Shown: positions 34,581 through 44,778, counted from the first letter of the stretch. The stretch: DNA of 64,000 bases from Hermatobates lingyangjiaoensis (GCA_026182355.1 JAPFBL010000008.1:2233501-2297500); one strand, 5' to 3'. Made by a program: numbers and translations. Notes: generated by a model not told the origin, from the sequence alone.

Positions 34581-35319
34581 AATACTAATTTCATAGATTT
34601 TCTCTTATTTTGTTACAGACTAATTAGTTTTCAGTTAGCTAGTTCCAGATAACTAATTAATTTAATTTCAAACTAACTTCATTTGGATAAATATATATTT
34701 TAGGAGCTAATAAAACATCAAAGAATGACGTCTGACTGTTTCTGTACAGTATTTATTAGTCACAATAAATGAAACTGAATTAATATAAATAAAGAAGTGA
34801 TTAAAATTTCTGATTTTAGATACATTAATGAATCTGAAATGAAACTGAATCAATTGGGAATAATTGAAGGCTGATGGAGCCTAGACAGGATTCAGATCAA
34901 ATGAGAACACCTTTGAGAATAATTTATTAACCGAGAAATGAATTAATATTCGCCGGTGATATTATTTAAATTAATGCACGTTTAATATAAGAAGATTTCT
35001 CAAGCCTTCGAGAAAATTAATTATGCATCAGAAAGTGTTATTCCTCAAAGGTTTATTAAGGAGGAGCAACGTTTATTTGCAAATGAAATTACCGTTAAAA
35101 TTGCAAAGGGATTTACAGTACAGTACTAAGAACAAGCCTTCTTCAAGGGTCAGGGAAACGATAAATTCTTAGATTTACTGTCTCTATTAATATCAATGTC
35201 TCATTACTGGCAATTTATAGTATAAGAAAGTATATCTTATTACTAATAAATAAAAATTGTTTAGAATATGTAGCCGAGATATACGAACATAAGAATAGCA
35301 GCAAGAAGCAGGGGATTTC
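34580..35319. other. Noncoding; candidate conserved patch 34850-35060
   Basis: No element recognised. 34850-35060 has several TAATTA/ATTAAT and TTATGCAT-like sites and no repeat signature, resembling the composition of homeodomain-rich regulatory elements, but this is impression only. Confidence 0.3.
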
Positions 35320-35461
35320 AAGGTTTTTTGAGATAACAAAAAATTTATACTTTTACATATATTCATATAAATAATATAAATATAAATATATATATATATA
35401 TTTATATTATTTATATGAATATATGTAAAAGTATAAATTTTTTGTTATCTCAAAAAACCTT
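35320..35461. repeat. 142-bp near-perfect palindrome
   Basis: 71-bp arms with a single mismatched pair (35385/35396) and no spacer, centred at 35390/35391 in a TA tract. The outer arm is AAGGTTTTTTGAGATAACAA. The right arm ends directly at the PLE endonuclease frame (35458). Confidence 0.9.
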
Positions 35462-35820
35462 ACTTTACTTCCCCTCTCAGTAATGACTCCTATCCTGTTC
35501 CTTCTGATACATCTTGCACTTCCTGTAACTGCGTTTACCGTTTGGAGTGTACTCGATGTGATGCTTTTTACGTTGCCTTGGCTTGAACCAAGCTGAGCCT
35601 GCGTATGAACAATCACAGGGCGTCCGTTGGTCAACGCAGAGACCTACCCATAGCTATCCATGCTAATTCCCATGACCTCCCTTTCAATGATTGTTTCAGG
35701 GTACAAATCCTCAAACAAATCCCCGAGTCTAATTCCCATGTCACCCTTAGAGCTTCCGAAGAGGCATTCATATACCTCCTTGGGGCTCGTTCTCCTCCTG
35801 GTCTCAACCTGTACCGTTAA
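35458..35820 (+). pseudogene. PLE GIY-YIG endonuclease fragment, one in-frame stop
   Basis: A single frame of about 120 codons interrupted only by TGA at 35584-35586 and ending in TAA at 35818-35820. N-terminal half: CTSCNCVYRLECTRCDAFYV, the Cys-rich GIY-YIG core (VYRLEC then FYVA where FYVG is expected, so the key glycine is lost), then TKLSLRMNNHRA. C-terminal half: FNDCFRVQIL, a ..R.SEE.FIYLL segment and GLNLYR, the usual end of PLE proteins. The copy at 62565-62735 shares NDCFRVQIL and TLRA. RT is absent. Downstream lie (ATT)n and a hammerhead motif, a normal PLE 3' layout. Inactive because of the stop and motif loss, but the best-preserved endonuclease piece here. Confidence 0.75.
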
Positions 35821-35821
35821 T

Positions 35822-35935
35822 TATTTTTTATTATTATTATTATTATTATTATTCCTTTATTATTATTATTATTTTATTATTATTATTTATTTTTTATTAT
35901 TATTATTTCGTATTTTATATATTTTTTATCTTGTT
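35822..35935. repeat. Imperfect (ATT)n tract
   Basis: Low-complexity ATT/TATT tract directly after the endonuclease stop. Frames through it are artefacts. Confidence 0.9.
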
Positions 35936-35939
35936 TTCT

Positions 35940-36150
35940 AAATAAATATTGGAAGGATTTCTATTTTTCCTCTCCTCCCCCGGTTGAGCAGCATTGCGGT
36001 GGTTCCACGAGTTACTCTGGAGGCCAGTAGCAGTTTGCTTATCAACGCGAGTACTTCGCACTTCTTCCCGATGACGACGGATGTCGAAATATCGAAGTGA
36101 GTTCTGTAGTGTCTTTCTGTGTTCTTTTCTATGTGTTAAAGTGTATATGT
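35940..36150 (+). mobile_element. PLE 3' untranslated region, ending in (TA)n
   Basis: Contains CCGGTTGAGCAGCATTGCGG, CAACGCGAGTACTTCGCAC, the hammerhead motif, TTCTGTAGTGTCTTTCTGTG and GTGTTAAAGTGT, then TATATATATA at 36141. The CAACGCGAGTACTTCGCACT block is shared with both arms at 46085-46390, so the endonuclease at 35458 identifies those arms as PLE 3' ends. Confidence 0.7.
36064..36099 (+). ncRNA. Hammerhead motif, ATAT group, downstream of endonuclease
   Basis: CTTC (36064-36067), CCGATGA (36068-36074, U4 to C), GAC-GGAT-GTC, GAAATATC (36086-36093), GAAG. Helix I is a perfect 4 bp here (CTTC/GAAG), where the copy at 21562 has CCTC/GATG with a mismatch. It lies 244 nt after the endonuclease stop codon. 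Confidence 0.55.
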
Positions 36151-36164
36151 ATATATATATAGTT

Positions 36165-36275
36165 AACACATGAAAGAGAAAAAACAAATAAAGACACACA
36201 CAAAAGACTCACAACGATATTTCGACAGTCGTCGTCATCGGGTAGAAGTAGTCCCTTTGAGTAGCTGAAGCTAAC
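36165..36275 (-). mobile_element. PLE terminal module, minus orientation
   Basis: Between TA at 36141-36160 and the large TA array at 36276. Reverse complement of the 27660-27786 type (CTACTCAAAGGGACTACTTC). It faces the element ending at 36150, so two PLE ends meet head to head at a TA tract. Confidence 0.6.
36210..36247 (-). ncRNA. Hammerhead motif, ATAT group
   Basis: Minus strand: CTACC, CGATGA-type core (CCGATGA, U4 to C), GAC-GACT-GTC, GAAATATC (36216-36223), GTTGTGAG. Helix II and helix III are good, helix I is weak. Confidence 0.5.
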
Positions 36276-36289
36276 TCAATATATATATA

Positions 36290-36328
<39 letters not shown>

Positions 36329-36365
36329 TATACATATACATATATATACATATATATATATAATT
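36276..36365. repeat. (TA)n array with TACATA variants
   Basis: About 90 bp of TA with scattered C. No PLE coding sequence directly on the right side. Confidence 0.95.
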
Positions 36366-36574
36366 GAGTATGATGGCAGCGAATCCTCACGTAAAGTATA
36401 TTTTAGAGCTTCTAGTCTATTTAACCGCTTTTCAATAAATTATTCAGTTATTCAACTGAACAAAAGATGCTAGTTATCTAAAATCATATTTCATATTATT
36501 ATTATTACGAAATCTGAAACACCTTATTAAGAGGAAAATTCTTCTATTTTCAAAAACGTATACAATACTATAAT

Positions 36575-36945
36575 TTCATTAAAGTACACAGTAGCCTCTG
36601 TGTTAACGACTTTTAAACTGGTCTGCTCCAATTTACGAACAGCCTTGCGGTGGGCTGGTGTTAAAAGCCATATCAATTGCCCAAGAGGCATATTAATTTG
36701 GCATGAGCAGATGTAAAAAGAAAATCACAACTTCCAGACGAAAGGCAAAACTTTTTAATATACAAAATACAATTAAAAAAACAATCAACAATTACAATGA
36801 ATTAAAAACAAATAAAAAGATAAAAACAATTAAAGTGACAAAAAACAAGTACTTACAAAAGTTAAAATGCGCACGAAGTCGAAAGTTTTTTCGTGAGCGT
36901 TTTAAAGCAGAGGCTGCTGTGTACTTTAATGAAACATATATATAA
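36575..36945. pseudogene. PLE N-terminal fragments as inverted pair
   Basis: The minus-strand piece (36575-36620) reads KVVNTEATVYFNEII. The plus-strand piece at the right (about 36870-36945) ends KAEAAVYFNETYI. Both are the K.VNAEAAV.FNET block of the other PLE fragments. The basic Lys-rich stretch from 36703 (SRCKKKITTSRRKAK) may belong to the same protein. The coding match again ends at TATATATA. Confidence 0.55.
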
Positions 36946-37105
36946 TTAAATGAATGGTCCAACGGACTTTTAAATTAAAACTAATTAAAAAAAGATAGCA
37001 CACAGATAAACAGGAATAACACACTTCTATATTTCGACCATCGTCGTCATCAGGAGGCGAAGAGTCCCGCAGGAAGGCAGAGCGGTGACATTTTTAATTG
37101 GTTTC
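36946..37105 (-). mobile_element. PLE terminal module, minus orientation
   Basis: TATATAATTAAATGAATGG, TCCAACGGAC hairpin, hammerhead motif, GGCGAAGAGTCCCGCAGG and GCAGAGCGGTGAC. The same order is seen at 21227-21390 and 61903-62030. A single copy, no inverted partner visible; (TA)n follows at 37106. Confidence 0.7.
37024..37058 (-). ncRNA. Hammerhead ribozyme motif, ATAT group
   Basis: Minus strand: CCTC, CTGATGA (37047-37053), C, GAC-GATG-GTC, GAAATATA, GAAG. The core is intact and the cleavage-position base is A. Helix I has 3 pairs out of 4. Confidence 0.6.
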
Positions 37106-37112
37106 CATACAT

Positions 37113-37160
<48 letters not shown>
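37106..37160. repeat. (TA)n microsatellite
   Basis: Interrupted TA run between two PLE-like modules. Confidence 0.95.
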
Positions 37161-37163
<3 letters not shown>

Positions 37164-37169
37164 ATATTC

Positions 37170-37260
37170 ATAAAAGTTCTCTAATAGAAAATACAGAGAC
37201 CAGGATAACCGACAACAAATTTTGACCTATGTCATCATCAGGAAAAGATGTGATCTTATT
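37170..37260 (-). mobile_element. PLE-like module with decayed hammerhead
   Basis: On the minus strand, CTGATGA (37235-37241), T, GAC-ATAG-GTC, then AAAATTTG. The first G of GAAA is A. Helix II is a perfect 3 bp. It directly follows (TA)n, as the other modules do. Confidence 0.45.
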
Positions 37261-37765
37261 GAAATGGGAAAAAGACAGAGAAGTGTTTCTTGATCATCGT
37301 TACATAATTGATGATGAATTATTAAGATTCTATTATCACTATTGACTTTTCGAAAACACTAGCTTTCTATAACTTATTCGGTTAACTCTATATATTAAAT
37401 GTTTGCAATCAAATAAATATAGAAGGTAGAAAACAAACATTACTGTCTGGCATTCAAAAGCAAATAATTGATTAATTAGTGATGGCTCAAAATCAAAAAA
37501 AAGATTATTCGTCGGGAGTTACACATATAGCTCAGATAATGATTACCACTATTATTTTTATTTTAAGAAATCATTTTGTCAGGTTTGATGTAAAATTATA
37601 AATTTACCCTAATTATAAATAATTAATAAATAATTAATTATAAGTAATAACAAAGTAACGAGTCATTTTACTTTTCTAGTTTGCTAAATATATTGGTTTG
37701 GCTATATACATTAAACATAATCCATTACAAAAAAGAAAAAGTTTGTTTATAGTTGATATTTTTTA
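37261..37765. other. AT-rich noncoding
   Basis: Nothing recognised. Confidence 0.45.
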
Positions 37766-37769
37766 AAAA

Positions 37770-38095
37770 GAACCTGCTTAGCCTAGGGGCAACATACTCT
37801 CCTTTGGAATGGCAGATACAAGTTTCAATACCCACTCTGATCCTTGATTAATTCATGCAGAATGTGAAAACATTTGATGTCGTCATGCCTCGAAAAGGAC
37901 ATTAAGCCTTCATTCATGAGCCTAAACAATGTCAGGTGCTTATTAAAAATCTATACTCTAAATACACTTGAGTTGTCAAAATTTAGGACTCTCAATGTAT
38001 TATGTTCATTACGTAGTATCGCAGAAGGCCAATGTTTGACCTAAGTGTGTTCTCTTGTAAAACTTCCACTGTAACCTTACTTGATATTTCAGTAG
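37770..38095 (+). mobile_element. tRNA-derived SINE, most complete copy
   Basis: A box TAGCCTAGGGG (37779-37789), B box GTTTCAATACC (37822-37832) at tRNA-like spacing, then ATGCCTCGAAAAGGACATTA, GAGCCTAAACAATGTCAGG, ACACTTGAGTTGTCAAAATT, GTAGTATCGCAGAAGGCC and TAAGTGTGTTCTCTTG. It provides the reference order for the shorter or more diverged copies at 10763, 11555, 13225, 29085, 41290 and 61690. Confidence 0.7.
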
Positions 38096-38099
38096 TTTA

Positions 38100-38601
38100 T
38101 CAGCAGGGATTAAGAGGCTTAGTATCACTATTAGTACACACTATCTAGCCTTCGCCTTCTATCGTCCAACTAGTCATTGTCTAAAAACATCAATCACAAT
38201 TAGTATCTTTTTTTTTGATTTTTCAATCTTCTAATCTATCACGGATTTTACAAAGTCAAGAAACCATTTTAATATAATTATGTTGAAATACAATTTTTGT
38301 GAAGATTTTCCAACTTAATTATAAACAAAACGAAATACGTTTATGAGATCGGATATTATTAATACATTTCAATCCACATTATTCATTTATAAAATATTTC
38401 TGATCAGTTTTAACAAAGTGTAAATAACTACAATACAGCATTGGATTAGACCGGCTCAAATAGGGATCTTTTTTTTTTTGTTTTGTTACTTGTTTTTATT
38501 TGCCTCAATAAATACCAGCGGGCCGTTAATGTTTTTTAAAATTTCCCCCAATATTTCATGTTTGTGTTATTTTTATTTCGTATGGCTTCAAATAAATGTA
38601 T
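38100..38601. other. AT-rich noncoding
   Basis: No feature recognised. Confidence 0.4.
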
Positions 38602-38857
38602 TTATTTAACACATTTATGTAAGGAAACCCCTTGTGTTGAACTAATTGGCAACAAAGGTTGTAATTCTTCTTTTCTATACTTTTGTGTTGCACGCCACTC
38701 ATCATCATTTCTTGTAACTTGTATTCTTAACTCTACAAATTTCCAATCATGTCCATTATCGAGAGGTAATGCCTCCTCAATCTTGTAAATCGTATTCCCA
38801 AAACTACTTCCTCCATTTGAGTTATATTGTTCGAAATATTTTTCGTTTGTTTCTTAT
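38602..38857 (-). CDS. Possible coding remnant, unrecognised, no ATG start
   Basis: Minus-strand stop-to-stop frame of about 84 codons: ETNEKYFEQYNSNGGSSFGN, TIYKIEEALPLDNGHDWKFV, ELRIQVTRNDDEWRATQKYR, KEELQPLLPISSTQGVSLHK, then CVK and TAA at 38602-38604. The composition is rich in charged residues and Trp, unlike AT-noise frames. There is no starting methionine, so it would be an internal exon or a transposon remnant. I do not recognise the family. Confidence 0.3.
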
Positions 38858-39615
38858 CATTTTGTAACCCATTAATGCTGTTTTTAAATAAAATAGTATT
38901 GTTATAATTTATGTTTTTACTACTTCTACTGAATTAGAATATTATTTTTTTTATTGTAAACAAAACATTTAAAAGAATGATTAGCTAGATGTTATTTGAA
39001 AATTCCAATGTAATATTGATTACTACCATTAAACTTAGTAATTAGCCTTACTGACACATCTGTGAATAGTGCTGAAATAAGACGAAGTAAACTAGACTGA
39101 GAGCCCGTGTTCAAATCTGCAATATGAACCTTGTAAACAGCGGCGTTTAACACTTTGAATAGGATGCTGAATTACATTAAGAAGAAATACATACATAAGT
39201 TATCAGATAAGTTGTTGAATGAATTAATACTACAATATTACAAAAATGTGCCATGCTACAGTAATAGTATATAGTGTGTAGTACACTGTAAATAAATGTC
39301 TGCTTCACCATTGGAGTTTTTAATTGTTATCAATGTGTATGATGTTTTTTCTCATTTTCCTCTTCTATGTACTTTTTTTTAAGTTTTTACACAGTTATTT
39401 GGTTGTGTAGTTAATAAGTATTGAGTATGTGTGTTTTTTTGTGCATAGAGTAAAGGATTGCAAAGTCACGAGCTGTGCAATTATTTATTGCGTTCTCTTG
39501 TAAAACTATGATTAGATAGAACTAATGATTAGACTAAGGGCAAGAAATATTAAGGCCCTACACAAGAGATAGAGTTCTATGACTCTTTTTACACTCCACA
39601 TCACCTTAATCAGGC
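38858..39615. other. AT-rich noncoding
   Basis: No gene recognised. A minus-strand frame at 39512-39760 overlaps the next motif and has no family resemblance. Confidence 0.4.
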
Positions 39616-39617
39616 AA

Positions 39618-39662
39618 TCTAACCTGACGATGAGGACTAAGTGTTCGAAACACGTCGATGAT
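39618..39662 (+). ncRNA. Hammerhead-like motif, isolated
   Basis: CTGACGA (39624-39630), a helix II of GGAC/GTTC with 3 extra bases at its foot, GAAA (39647-39650), CACGTC, GATG. The core is intact. Helix III could be AC..GT. Helix I is weak. No (TA)n lies beside it, unlike most others. Confidence 0.4.
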
Positions 39663-40263
39663 GGATAAAATCTGTTGTGTGGGGACTCTATATTTCTCTC
39701 CTTATTTTTAATCAGAAGATGTAATGTATTTTGTTTCATGTTGTGGTTGATATAATACAAATAATCACGTCTGGTATGAAATAAAAAAAAAACATTCTTT
39801 GAAACGAAATTCCTCTAATCAATAAAAGGGAGAGAGTTGGTTGCATGCAGGGCTGCTGATGTCCAGTTTGGCGATAATTTAGGTTTCTGGAACTACATTC
39901 CGGTGTATGGCCACTCATTTCTTCTTTCGTTTTTTTTCCCACAGTTTGAGTTTGTTTTACTGCATATGTGTAAATGCGGTGTATTGCTTGCAGCGCTGTT
40001 TTTATGCCCTGTTCTGCTGATGTAACACATCCTCCAGTGATCGGATTCGGTGTTGGGGAAGAGGCAGCAGACCGCTGAGTGGGTGTCCAGGTTCACAAAG
40101 CCGTGCTAAGCTAATTGAAGGGCTTTGTCTAGCCAGGTGGGACTCAAATTGAAGAGGGGTTACAAGAAGACGCCGAGGAATTTAGTTTAATTATGTGAAA
40201 GGAGGGGGGAGACATCGTGACCACCATATAGCACTCGAGTAAATTACCTCAGGCCCTACCCAT

Positions 40264-40276
40264 TGACCTTGACCCC
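40264..40276 (-). promoter_or_regulatory. Extended nuclear-receptor half-site
   Basis: The minus strand reads GGGGTCAAGGTCA. TCAAGGTCA is the known extended half-site of the ERR/FTZ-F1 class of orphan receptors, here preceded by a second GGGTCA half-site. Single-site evidence only. Confidence 0.3.
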
Positions 40277-40983
40277 TGGCCCACTCAACAAACGCAAGTA
40301 CAAAAAAAAACCAATTAAATTAAAATTTTTCCTAGCCAACACAGTAAAAGAGTTACTTCGTCTCTTGTATTCGTGCCTTGAATGTTTAATTTGTCAAAGC
40401 TAAGAACATAAATGATTACTCCTACGTATAAGACTTCAACAAAATGTAATCTCTTCAACCCCAACCCACGCTAAATTATAGCCTACAAACCTATACACCA
40501 GCAAGTTATGCAAAATATGCCCATTCATCATAGCTGTTTCCAAATCTATAATGGATCACCATATTTTAGTAATATAAGACTATTTAATACACAGTTATAG
40601 AAATCATTGATAAGGATTAGAACTTTACCATTGAAAATTTGAAGGGACAGAAAATATATACTTTATGTTTTAATAACAAACCTCTACACTTGACCACTAC
40701 AACACTACAATTATCTCTAAGAGCGGTGACAGATTGGTGAGTAATGAATGAGCGATAACCTGTGTGGATATGTTAAAGGTTTACTATTATTTGGAAAGCA
40801 ATGTGTTATGATTTTGTTAAAACATGAAACTTTTCGTTAGTCTGTTTTAATGCCTGCAAATGTTAAGCTGCTTAAAATTTATGCACAATTTTATTTAAAT
40901 AGCTGCTGAAAACAATTTTCAATGCAACATGTAATAAATATTTGCAGCTCTTATCTTGTGAAATATCGTTTCTCGCAATTGTG

Positions 40984-41023
40984 AGGTCATGATACAAAGG
41001 TCAATGCGCAAGGGTCAAGGTGG
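40984..41023 (+). promoter_or_regulatory. Cluster of nuclear-receptor-type half-sites
   Basis: AGGTCA (40984-40989), AGGTCA (40998-41003), GGGTCA (41012-41017) and AGGTGG (41018-41023). The first three start exactly 14 bp apart on the same strand. Could be a receptor-binding cluster or a coincidence. Confidence 0.3.
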
Positions 41024-41289
41024 TGTGTGTCCCAACTCAGGCCACCACAGTTAGATTAGAAAGACCTTGAAAAAGTCAATAATTCACTTATTTACTGACA
41101 ATTCTTAATATCTGTGAGATAATATTAATCTTATTGAATGAACATATTGATCAACTTGTCTTATAGTCAATATTCTTAATTTGTACACATCAAATAGGTC
41201 AGTTGTGGTTTAAATTGTGACATGCTTGTTTTACTGCTAAACATTGGAGTATGGAATTTTGACTTGACCCTAGAACAAGATGGTTATCA

Positions 41290-41450
41290 TGTTCAGGCAC
41301 GCTTTTGAAAGGACATACAAATGTATGTCCTTACTAATGTAGGCTCCCAAGCCTGTACTATATCAGATACTCCTTAGAGATCTCATTTTTAATAAACAAC
41401 CCAGTAATGTTAATTACAACATTCTTAGTTGGATTCTACTTAGCTGGACC
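41290..41450 (+). mobile_element. SINE body fragment
   Basis: GAGCCTGTACTATATCAGA, TACTCCTTAGAGATCTCATT and AATGTTAATTACAACATT parallel GAGCCTGTACGATGTCAGGC and TCCTTAAAGATCCTTAATG of the copy at 11555. Confidence 0.45.
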
Positions 41451-41924
41451 ATTAAATGAACTGCCACAAGGTTTTTATCAGCACAATAACTGACCCCAAT
41501 ACACTCCACTTTGATACACATGGTTTTGCTTTGATGACGGCTTACATTCCACAATAATCAAGGAAACATTTACAGTACTACCAACATTGCTTAAAGAACT
41601 ACTGATGAACCCCATATTTCTCTCCTTGGAGCAAGAAAAACTCCGGCCTCAATATGTATCATTAATTGTTTTTATTTTAAGTTATTTATTCACAATTTGT
41701 ATAAAATTAGTCATCACTCTCTTAAATAACCTCACAACATTTTTTTTTTAATTTTTTGATATTTGAGGTTTTAGTATCAATGTATCTATTATTTGTAACT
41801 GTGATTATTTCCAATAAACTACACTACTATAAAATTAAAACTATATTTCTTACACATCCGCTAGTGTTTCAGAAATATCTTTACAATACAGGGGGTTTTG
41901 ATATAACTACAGTAGATCATTAAT
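41451..41924. other. AT-rich noncoding
   Basis: Nothing recognised. Confidence 0.4.
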
Positions 41925-42012
41925 TCATTCAGTAGAATGTAAATACTGCAATAAATAATACACTGGACAAACAGGAAGATATTTGGATAGACTGTTTGAT
42001 CACAAAAGACAA
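41925..42012 (+). pseudogene. PLE GIY-YIG endonuclease, short fragment
   Basis: One frame reads HSVECKYCNK, a stop, then YTGQTGRYLDRLFDHKRQ. This is the C..C.. / Y.GQTGR.L..R..DH core of the PLE nuclease: the catalytic-region Tyr, Gly, Thr and Arg and the His are all present. About 28 codons remain; the rest is lost. The motif is distinctive despite its length. Confidence 0.6.
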
Positions 42013-43450
42013 TAAATTTAATAAAAAACTGGTCTTGCCATCATTAGTAAGTAGGTACAGCTTCAACTTAGTAAAGTATATTTCAATATTATTAATTACT
42101 GTTATCTTACTTCATTAGCAGCATATTGTGGACTTTATGTATATAGTGTTTATAATAATATACAAAACAGTCTTACAAACTGAGGAGTGTTGTTTCAGAT
42201 TACTTCTTATAGTATGTATATACTTATTGTTTTTGTATAACCCTGACAATGATATACAAATTTAGAGTAACATTAACGTAGGAGTAGTGAGATTATGTAT
42301 TTAAGTAACCCTCAAAAATATCTGCCCTGCAGTTATTTCCAAAATAATATGTATAGGTAGAGAGAATGAAAGGGGAGTGAGACAATATTTGGAACAACAG
42401 TACAGGAAATATTTTTCTTTATTTTGACAAATCGTTGTTATCAGGAAGAAAATATGATTAACTGAGGAGCAAAACCAAAAATAACTGCCAGTTGTAAACA
42501 GCAGTGTTGCCAACATATGAAAGCTGGAGAAAAGAAAAGAAAATGAAATACATAACGACGGAAAGTAATATAAAAACAAATCTAATAAGTAATAATGTAG
42601 CATCTTTTGAAAGGTTTTTGAAATTGTAGGACTGATAATTGATTTCTTATGGTTTATATTGTACTTTTAAGAAGTAGGTTATCTTAAAAAACTGTGAGCA
42701 GAGTTTACAAATTTGACTTAGGCTAAAAACTGATTCAGTGCTAATAATATTTTTGTTGTGTTTTGTTGCATAGTCGATACTTTATCAGACATTATGTATA
42801 TAGCTGGCGCTATGGCTGAAAGAAATATTAAGGAGTAGATAACTATGAGGGAGGCGGAGGGATGAGTAATGGTTAATAAAAGCAGGTATGACTTAGGGGC
42901 CATTAGGCAGTAATTAATGGCTGCTGTAAGCTGGAGTCAAGTTCAGTGCAGCTGTTGAACTTCAGTCCTCTCAGTTCCGCCAGTTTCTTCTTACATCCTG
43001 CTCTCAAAGCGAGAACAATGCTTTAACTTTCCCAACACTAACTGTACTCTTGTACCATCTTGATGAATAACTCAGCCTTATATGGCTTTCAGCAAAATAA
43101 GTATCCATACTATATGTCTCCGATTGTCTTGAATAAGCATTTATTATTTGTCAAGATGTCCAGACAAAAATAAAAACAAATTCCTCGATACATACACAAG
43201 TCTACATGTGTAACACAAAAATTTCACCTGATATGATATCAACAACTAAATTGCTGTAAAAAATGGAACAATGATCTGGCAATCAAGATGCATTCATTTT
43301 AGGACTCTGTTGACTATTGCTTGAATCAAAAGATAATATGTTCAATTCTGAATTTGTTAGCGTTGTTTACAATATCATAATCACGTTAAGTTATGTTACG
43401 TTACTATGCTATGATAATGCAGTTGATATATCATAGAGAGTTTTAATGAT
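42013..43450. other. AT-rich noncoding
   Basis: A decayed ATAT-type hammerhead motif may lie at 42420-42452 on the minus strand (CTGATAA, ACAACGATTTGT, CAAAATA). A minus-strand frame at 42301-42603 crosses it and has no family. 42890-43030 is GC-richer without recognised content. Confidence 0.35.
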
Positions 43451-43453
43451 CTT

Positions 43454-43800
43454 AAAGTTGATAGCAGCTTCTGCGTTAACCAATTTCTTACTGATGTTCT
43501 CTAGTTTCCTAACTATTTTTCCGTAAGTTTCGGGTATTTTTCAAAGGAGTTCTGTTAACGACATGAAAGGAAAGAAGTTGAACACTTAACACTTTAACAC
43601 TTTAATCAAAAACTATATTTTATAGTTTTAGTTTTAGTTTAAAGTGTTTAGTGTTCAACTTCTTTCCTTTCATGTCGTTTCCAGAACTCCTTTGAAAAAT
43701 ACCCGAAAGTTACGGAAAAATAGTTAGGAAACTAGAGAGCATCAATAAGAAATTGGTCAACGCAGAAGCTGCTGTCAACTTTAATTATACCTGTTTATAT
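43454..43800. pseudogene. PLE N-terminal fragments, ~160-bp inverted arms
   Basis: The left arm (43454 to about 43612, minus) and right arm (about 43640-43782, plus) are close inverted copies. The right arm has ATG at 43672 (MSFPELL), an in-frame TGA, then KIPESYGKIVRKLESINK and KLVNAEAAVNFNYTC. The same leader (AAAGTGTTTAGTGTT) precedes the ATG as at 45905-45938. Both arms start at the same coding position, with a short AT-rich loop between leaders. Confidence 0.65.
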
Positions 43801-44630
43801 TTTTAGAAACGAATGTTTCGTTTTAAAATAATTATTATTGTATAGAAAATATTGAATTATTTGATGAAACATAAACAAATATGTTTATTTGTTAATTGTT
43901 GGATGTCTTTTTCATCTCTTTTCAACTAAACAATGTAATGCGCAACCTATGTTGGTCGTTTGAGCTAAATTTTAGTGGTTATCGGAACATGCATGAAAAT
44001 CCGCTCAAAATGATTTCATTGTGTATTGACAATGGAGACAAAGCTTAGCCAATCATTTTTTTTTTTTAAAGAAAGTCTTTGTGGGATTTTTGTTCTCTTC
44101 TTTTATCTGGCCAGTTTAAAATGTTACTTTTTACACATGAATAATGTTTCAATCTATTCAAATTAAAGCAATAGTTTCTTAAAACTTTATTTTATAAAAA
44201 TTATACTTTAGTTTTTCTGAGTTTACAAAACATCTGTCTTATGAATGTAGATGTTTGGATATTTTTTATGATAGTTTAGACATCTAGAAAGTAGGTGTTT
44301 GTAGAAAGACTCAGATTTAGTAGTGTTCGAGATGAAGACTCAGGGTCATTGAAATGCTTCTGTTTTCAGGCTTATGGACAGGTTATGCGTAATCATGCAG
44401 CAAACTGACTTCCCTTTATTGGTAGATAGCTTTGTTGCTAGACTCTCATGTTAGTGGCTATTTGAAAGGACTGGTCAAAACTGTCTTCCTATGATGCTTA
44501 ACCCATTGCAAAGCGACACAATTCTGACGATACAGTAATTAATTTGCCATTGGTTTTTTGCCACTGAAGGTGGCTCTAACAACCGTCCAGTAACGTCTGA
44601 CAACAATATTTATTTTGTTTATGTTATATT
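43801..44630. other. AT-rich noncoding
   Basis: No feature recognised. It probably includes the host sequence into which the Helitron below inserted. Confidence 0.4.
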
Positions 44631-44633
44631 ATA

Positions 44634-44660
44634 CTAGCTGACCCTGCGAACTTCTTCGTA
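44634..44660 (-). mobile_element. Helitron 3' terminus
   Basis: On the minus strand the sequence runs CGAAGAAGTTCG (a 4-bp stem hairpin), CAGGGTCAG, CTAG, then T. Helitrons end in CTRR preceded by a short hairpin and insert between A and T; here CTAG is followed by T. The location about 140 bp downstream of the helicase fragment in the right orientation supports the call. Confidence 0.6.
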
Positions 44661-44778
44661 TATTTGTCTTATACCAGCTGTACCACGAACTGTTAGTGAA
44701 TGTCGTATTACCTTCAGCTTTTTTAACATACATGTTATGTACATTTGTACTTAGTACAAATTACTAAGGATATTTTAC

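Larger units (their letters stand above)
39760..41285. other. Noncoding; GC-richer single-copy region 39820-40300
   Basis: 39820-40300 is the longest stretch of balanced composition in this part, with no repeat signature. Overlapping frames (39736-40096) give no recognisable protein. It holds the nuclear-receptor-type site below and could be regulatory or an exon. Confidence 0.35.

Noticed and set aside
35660..35941. 93-codon plus frame overlapping the endonuclease
   Set aside because: Shifted frame of the endonuclease running into the (ATT)n tract.
37779..37832. Functional tRNA gene
   Set aside because: A and B boxes are present but the cloverleaf stems do not form and a SINE body follows, so it is a SINE head. 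The same holds for 10899-10950, 17069-17120 and 52853-52914.
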